This document shows, piece by piece, positions 60,150-64,000 of a DNA stretch of 64,000 bases. The translations under genes were made by a program, and so were the position numbers. The notes beneath the pieces are model-generated. The model made no database searches and was not told the DNA's origin. It was given only the letters and a program-made list of their open reading frames with translations. The DNA comes from JBMOUD01 sp049319665 (GTDB lineage Bacteria > Pseudomonadota > Gammaproteobacteria > Enterobacterales > Enterobacteriaceae). Where the stretch lies: contig NZ_JBMOUD010000017.1 of the NCBI RefSeq assembly GCF_049319665.1, positions 1 through 64,000 of the forward strand, given 5' to 3'. Position 1 is the first letter of the stretch, and every line of letters begins with the position of its first letter.

Positions 60150-60923
60150 TTATGCTTTAAGCCGATTTAAGGCATCCTGATTCCGTTCGCGAGCCAGTAC
60201 GATGAGCGTGACAGTCACAGCAATAATACCGAGCAGAGGCGACAGCAATCCACTGTACGGCACATGGGAGGCGAAAGCTGATAGATCCCATAATGCATGT
60301 AATAGCATCGCTGCAATCAGTGATCCTGTTGTGCGGCGGGCAAGATAAAATATAGATCCCATACCAAATGCGATGATCACCTGCGCAATAGCCAATGCAC
60401 CGATACCGAAGTAGATATTTGGCAGGTGGAACACCGCGAACATTGTGGTAGAGATAAGCCATACTGCGTGCTCACCAAATCGGCTGCGAAGTGCAACGAT
60501 AAGTGTGCCACGATTGACCATCTCTTCATTGAAGCCGACGACCAGACAGCCGCCAATTAAATAGACCCACATCTGTGATGTTACGGTGGTGTAATCGCCA
60601 AATAGCATATTGCCAAACGCGACCGCAGCGGTGAGAACAGGAACGAACATCGCCCATCGCGGCAGTTTTTTCCGCTCAGACAGTGCAGGACGCCACCAGC
60701 CAAATAATGATACGAAGCTCAGTGCTACCACACATCCGGCGAGTGTCGGAGGGAGAAGCCAGTTGAGTAATGTGTCAGTATTTTCCCCAACGCGGGCGTA
60801 TTCTACGTCGACTAAAATGAAGGCAACATAAAATACAGCCATATAGATAAGATAGATTAGTACCCCAAGCCACAGCGTTGGCCTCACTCGTAGCGAGGGC
60901 GAGATTTCAGTTTTATAAGTCAT
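60150..60923 (-). CDS. CPBP-family intramembrane metalloprotease
   Basis: A 257-residue membrane protein with about eight segments. The CPBP motifs are FNEEMVNRGTLIVAL (EExxxR), MFAVFHLPNIY (FxxxH) and LLHALWDLSAF (HxxxD/N). Such proteases process prenylated or peptide substrates in other organisms, and in some bacteria protect against their own bacteriocins. Here it is about 17 kb from the microcin exporter, so a link is only possible. It stands alone. Confidence 0.86.
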   Translation of the reverse strand: MTYKTEISPSLRVRPTLWLGVLIYLIYMAVFYVAFILVDVEYARVGENTDTLLNWLLPPTLAGCVVALSFVSLFGWWRPALSERKKLPRWAMFVPVLTAAVAFGNMLFGDYTTVTSQMWVYLIGGCLVVGFNEEMVNRGTLIVALRSRFGEHAVWLISTTMFAVFHLPNIYFGIGALAIAQVIIAFGMGSIFYLARRTTGSLIAAMLLHALWDLSAFASHVPYSGLLSPLLGIIAVTVTLIVLARERNQDALNRLKA

Positions 60924-61474
60924 TGCAATGATTAATCCTTATTGAGTTTTAAACGTTTATAGTGCATCGGAATTATCTTATATATTTCCAAGTGTGCGAG
61001 AGAGAATTGATAGCGCGGTATAAGGAGAAGTGTGGGGATATCAAGATTGTGTCATCTATGATTAATAGGCTTTCTTTACGAGTAAACTATAAATGGTTAT
61101 TTTTTTACAATAAAATCGTGATCACAAATTTCATCATCGTCGCTTGACTCCTTGGTATATGTAAGAAACGTTTTTTATTGTAATTTTAAATGATGCTTTT
61201 ATTTATATAACTCTACGTTGTTAGTTATTTATTTGATTTTAACCTGCTATTTCTCAGTGATAATTTACATGGGTAATGTTGCATTGTGATATTTTTTTAA
61301 AAGTTGAAAATATATAACTATTTGTGGTTATATTTTTGACTTAAATGAAATATATTCCTAATGTACTTATCCTCGTTATTGATTCTTTACTTATATTTAT
61401 TCTATATTGATGCGAATTCACATCACCGTACATTTTTGTACGCCATTTAGGATCCATGTTCACAAGGAGTGTCC
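60924..61474. other. AT-rich upstream region of the tssB operon
   Basis: 551 bases, strongly AT-rich with many T and A runs, between the CPBP gene and tssB. It is expected to hold the T6SS promoter and may bind H-NS. A 61-codon frame at 60962 has no ribosome site or recognisable sequence and I do not call it. No hairpin or operator is clear. Confidence 0.5.
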
Positions 61475-61972
61475 ATGAGCGATTCATTTCAGAATGAAAT
61501 CCCAAAAGCCCGCGTTAATATCAAACTTGATCTGCATACCGGTGGAGCGCAAAAAAAGATAGAATTGCCTTTAAAATTAATGGTGATGGGCGATTACAGC
61601 AATGGTAAGGAACAACGTCCATTATCAGAGCGTGAGAAAGTTAATATCAATAAAAATAACTTTAATAGCGTGCTGGCTGATTTTAGTCCTTCTCTTAAAC
61701 TTACCGTGGAAAATACTCTGGCGGGAGATAACAGCGAAGAAAGTGTCGCTTTGACTTTCAAAGAAATGAAAGATTTTGAACCAGAGCAGGTCGCCAGACA
61801 AATTCCTCAATTACGGGCGATGCTTGCGATGCGTAATTTATTACGCGACCTAAAATCTAATTTACTAGATAACTCAACTTTCCGAAAAGAGCTCGAAAAT
61901 ATTCTTAAGGACCCTTCACTAAGCGAAGAATTGCGCGGTGAACTGAATGCGCTTGCGCCGAAAGAAGCGTAA
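61475..61972 (+). CDS. tssB: T6SS sheath small subunit TssB
   Basis: A 165-residue TssB/VipA/ImpB protein: SFQNEIPKARVNIKLDLHTG, LPLKLMVMGDYSNGKEQRPL, VNINKNNFNSVLADFSPSLK and FKEMKDFEPEQVARQIPQLR. It pairs with TssC to form the contractile sheath. ATG 61475 has AAGGAG 6 bases before it; the GTG at 61469 lies inside that site. It heads a new T6SS operon, distinct from the locus at the left edge (different composition, and that locus ends with tssE). Confidence 0.95.
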   Translation: MSDSFQNEIPKARVNIKLDLHTGGAQKKIELPLKLMVMGDYSNGKEQRPLSEREKVNINKNNFNSVLADFSPSLKLTVENTLAGDNSEESVALTFKEMKDFEPEQVARQIPQLRAMLAMRNLLRDLKSNLLDNSTFRKELENILKDPSLSEELRGELNALAPKEA

Positions 61973-62009
61973 ACCTCCCGATTAAATGGATTAACGCGAG
62001 ATAATGCTC

Positions 62010-63554
62010 ATGTCTGTCAATACTGAAAATTCCTCTTCCTCTAGCCAAACCACGGTGCTGGAACATGCCGACGCAGGAAGTGTATATGCGTCACTATTTG
62101 AAAAAATTAATCTTAAGCCAGTATCGTCATTGGGGGATGTCAATATCTTCCAGGACAATCAGGCAATGTCTGATGTCACGACTGATGAACGTGTGACAGC
62201 TGCTGTTCAAGTATTTCTTGAGCGTTTAAAACAGTCTGGACAGAAAGTCGAACGCTTGGATAAAACTCTGTTGGATAACCATATTGCGACACTGGATGAG
62301 CAAATTAGCCGCCAGTTGGACGTAGTGATGCACCATCCTGATTTCCAGCGTGTTGAATCCGGTTGGCGTGGTCTTAAATTCCTGATTGACCGCACTGATT
62401 TCCGTCAAAACGTTAAAATTGAGCTGCTGGATGTCTCCAAAGATGACCTGCGTCAGGACTTTGAAGATTGCCCTGAAATTATTCAGAGCGGCCTGTATCG
62501 TCATACCTACATTCAAGAATATGACACCCCAGGTGGCGAGCCGATAGGTTCAGTTATCTCTAACTACGAGTTTGACGCAGGCCCGCAAGATATCGCTCTG
62601 CTGCGCAATATTTCTAAAGTTTCTGCTGCGGCACACATGCCGTTTGTTGGCTCTGTTGGTCCTAAATTCTTCTTCAAAAACTCGATGGAAGAAGTCGCTG
62701 CCATCAAAGATATTGGCAACTACTTTGACCGCGCTGAATACATCAAATGGAAATCCTTCCGCGATTCTGATGACTCCCGCTACATCGGTTTGACCATGCC
62801 GCGTGTATTGGGTCGCCTGCCATATGGCCCTGATACTGTACCGGTGCGCAGCTTCAACTATGTTGAAGAAGTAAAAGGCCCGGATCACGAGAAATACCTG
62901 TGGACCAACGCGACGTTTGCCTTTGCCGCCAATATGGTGAAAAGCTTTATCAAAAATGGTTGGTGTGTACAGATCCGTGGCCCACAGGCTGGCGGCGCGG
63001 TCACTGATTTACCCATCCACTTGTATGATTTAGGCACCGGCAATCAGGTGAAAATTCCATCAGAGGTGATGATCCCGGAAACTCGCGAATTCGAGTTTGC
63101 TAACCTGGGCTTTATACCGCTGTCGTACTATAAAAACCGCGACTACTCATGCTTCTTCTCTGCTAACTCCGCACAGAAACCTGCGCTATATGATACCGCT
63201 GATGCCACGGCTAACAGCCGCATCAATGCTCGCCTGCCGTACATTTTCTTGCTATCGCGCATCGCCCATTACCTGAAGCTTATTCAGCGTGAAAACATCG
63301 GTACGACCAAAGATCGTCGTTTGTTGGAGCTTGAGCTGAACACTTGGGTGCGTGGCTTGGTAACTGAAATGACCGATCCTGGCGATGATCTGCAAGCCTC
63401 TCACCCGCTGCGTGATGCCAAAGTAATCGTTGAAGATATCGAAGATAACCCGGGCTTCTTCCGCGTGAAACTCTTTGCTATTCCACACTTCCAGGTGGAA
63501 GGCATGGATGTGAACCTGTCATTGGTTTCTCAGATGCCTAAGGCGAAAGCGTAA
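62010..63554 (+). CDS. tssC: T6SS sheath large subunit TssC
   Basis: A 514-residue TssC/VipB protein. Recognised blocks: VMHHPDFQRVESGWRGLKFL, AAHMPFVGSVGPKFFFK, MPRVLGRLPYGPDT, FNYVEEVKGPDHEKYLWTNA and the C-terminal DIEDNPGFFRVKLFAIPHFQ. ATG 62010 is 9 bases behind GCGAG; ATG 62004 is the alternative, adding two residues. It follows tssB by 37 bp. Confidence 0.95.
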   Translation: MSVNTENSSSSSQTTVLEHADAGSVYASLFEKINLKPVSSLGDVNIFQDNQAMSDVTTDERVTAAVQVFLERLKQSGQKVERLDKTLLDNHIATLDEQISRQLDVVMHHPDFQRVESGWRGLKFLIDRTDFRQNVKIELLDVSKDDLRQDFEDCPEIIQSGLYRHTYIQEYDTPGGEPIGSVISNYEFDAGPQDIALLRNISKVSAAAHMPFVGSVGPKFFFKNSMEEVAAIKDIGNYFDRAEYIKWKSFRDSDDSRYIGLTMPRVLGRLPYGPDTVPVRSFNYVEEVKGPDHEKYLWTNATFAFAANMVKSFIKNGWCVQIRGPQAGGAVTDLPIHLYDLGTGNQVKIPSEVMIPETREFEFANLGFIPLSYYKNRDYSCFFSANSAQKPALYDTADATANSRINARLPYIFLLSRIAHYLKLIQRENIGTTKDRRLLELELNTWVRGLVTEMTDPGDDLQASHPLRDAKVIVEDIEDNPGFFRVKLFAIPHFQVEGMDVNLSLVSQMPKAKA

Positions 63555-63577
63555 GCACAGGACACAAGGGAGTTCCG

Positions 63578-64000
63578 ATGAAGATTTATCGTCCTTTGTG
63601 GAACGATGGGGCCTTTTTGGCCCCACAACAGTTCCAACAACAGGCACGCTGGGATGCGTATATAGCTGATACCGTTTCACATATGGTATTAGCTCATCCT
63701 TGGGGGGGCATTGATGCGGCATTTGATAGCGGAGCGTTGGCCCTTTCCCGTCTGAATGCACTTCGTTTGGTGGTTCGTTTTCCCGATGGAACATTGATTG
63801 ATACAGAGCTGGCGGATAACCTTCCTGCTGCCTGTGACTTATCTATGGTGGCGGACCGTGACAGCGTGGATGTGGTGTTGGCGCTGCCGTTACTTTCGGC
63901 TAATGGCGGAAATTTGGACGATGGGCAGGATAGTGAGCGCCCTCGCCGCTGGCAGCAAGAATGGATAACTGTGCAGGAACTTGCCGGGCACGAGCGGACT
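63578..64000 (+). CDS. tssK: T6SS baseplate subunit TssK, cut by the window edge
   Basis: 141 codons of an open frame run to the last base without a stop. The start KIYRPLWNDGAFLAPQQFQQ is typical of TssK, and RLNALRLVVRFPDGTLIDTE continues the family pattern. TssK connects the baseplate to the membrane complex. AAGGGA precedes the ATG at 63578, 23 bp after tssC. The standard tssB-tssC-tssK order is kept. Confidence 0.9.
   Translation, partial: MKIYRPLWNDGAFLAPQQFQQQARWDAYIADTVSHMVLAHPWGGIDAAFDSGALALSRLNALRLVVRFPDGTLIDTELADNLPAACDLSMVADRDSVDVVLALPLLSANGGNLDDGQDSERPRRWQQEWITVQELAGHERT

Noticed and set aside
60962..61147. 61-codon frame upstream of tssB
   Set aside because: AT-rich, no ribosome site, no recognisable sequence; likely chance.

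Overview
The window looks like a chromosomal segment of a Yersinia/Serratia-type enterobacterium. The clues are moderate GC content, close matches to enterobacterial families (MetQ/MetN/MetI, LeuC/LeuD, Tag, NadS-type antitoxin, TssB/TssC/TssK), and a degenerate palindromic repeat at 58426-58515 of a kind I associate with Yersinia. No rRNA or tRNA gene was seen. The genus is an inference.

Layout. 1-3.5 kb: end of a type VI secretion (T6SS) locus: a Thr/Pro repeat protein open at the left edge, PAAR spike tip, TagK-like, TagJ/ImpE and TssE, then an ArsR-like regulator. 4.3-7.9 kb: an M20 amidohydrolase and two membrane proteins divergent from a LysR regulator. 8.1-22 kb: an organosulfur island with two SfnB-type flavoproteins, an FMN monooxygenase, a MetQNI-like ABC importer, a ribose-type ABC importer and, beyond a pair of unknown genes, a third SfnB. 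22.3-32.3 kb: accessory genes, including a RelE/NadS-type toxin-antitoxin pair with a decayed partial copy, four AraC/GlxA-type regulators, Tag, an FMN reductase with an unlisted XapX gene, a frameshifted methyltransferase, a GAPDH paralogue and an EamA exporter.

32.6-43.4 kb is the most interesting part. Four small genes encode peptides with a 15-residue colicin V-type leader ending in Gly-Ala, followed by very glycine-rich, glycine-zipper-like bodies. A C39-peptidase ABC exporter and a CvaA/HlyD-type adaptor lie at the right end. Three peptide genes share a 28-bp upstream element and a 37-bp block just before the start codon, and all three peptide units end in related hairpins. The remains of a fifth peptide gene follow the last one. 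A metabolic module (FAH hydrolase, LeuC/LeuD paralogues, dehalogenase-like hydrolase, LysR) is interleaved with the peptides. No immunity gene is evident. I read this as a multi-peptide microcin or contact-dependent glycine-zipper bacteriocin locus.

43.6-53.8 kb: a second sulfur or amino-acid scavenging cluster: GntR regulator, peptide-type ABC importer, M20 peptidase homologue, D-cysteine desulfhydrase-like enzyme, ornithine cyclodeaminase homologue, rhodanese and a double-ATPase subunit. Its two ends carry the same AT-rich palindrome core, a good candidate for the GntR operator. 54-61 kb: a DUF1348 protein with a TetR regulator, a DUF3142 protein with a large exported protein, a YCII-like protein divergent from a GlxA-type regulator, and a CPBP membrane protease. 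61.4-64 kb: the start of another T6SS operon, tssB-tssC-tssK, cut by the right edge.
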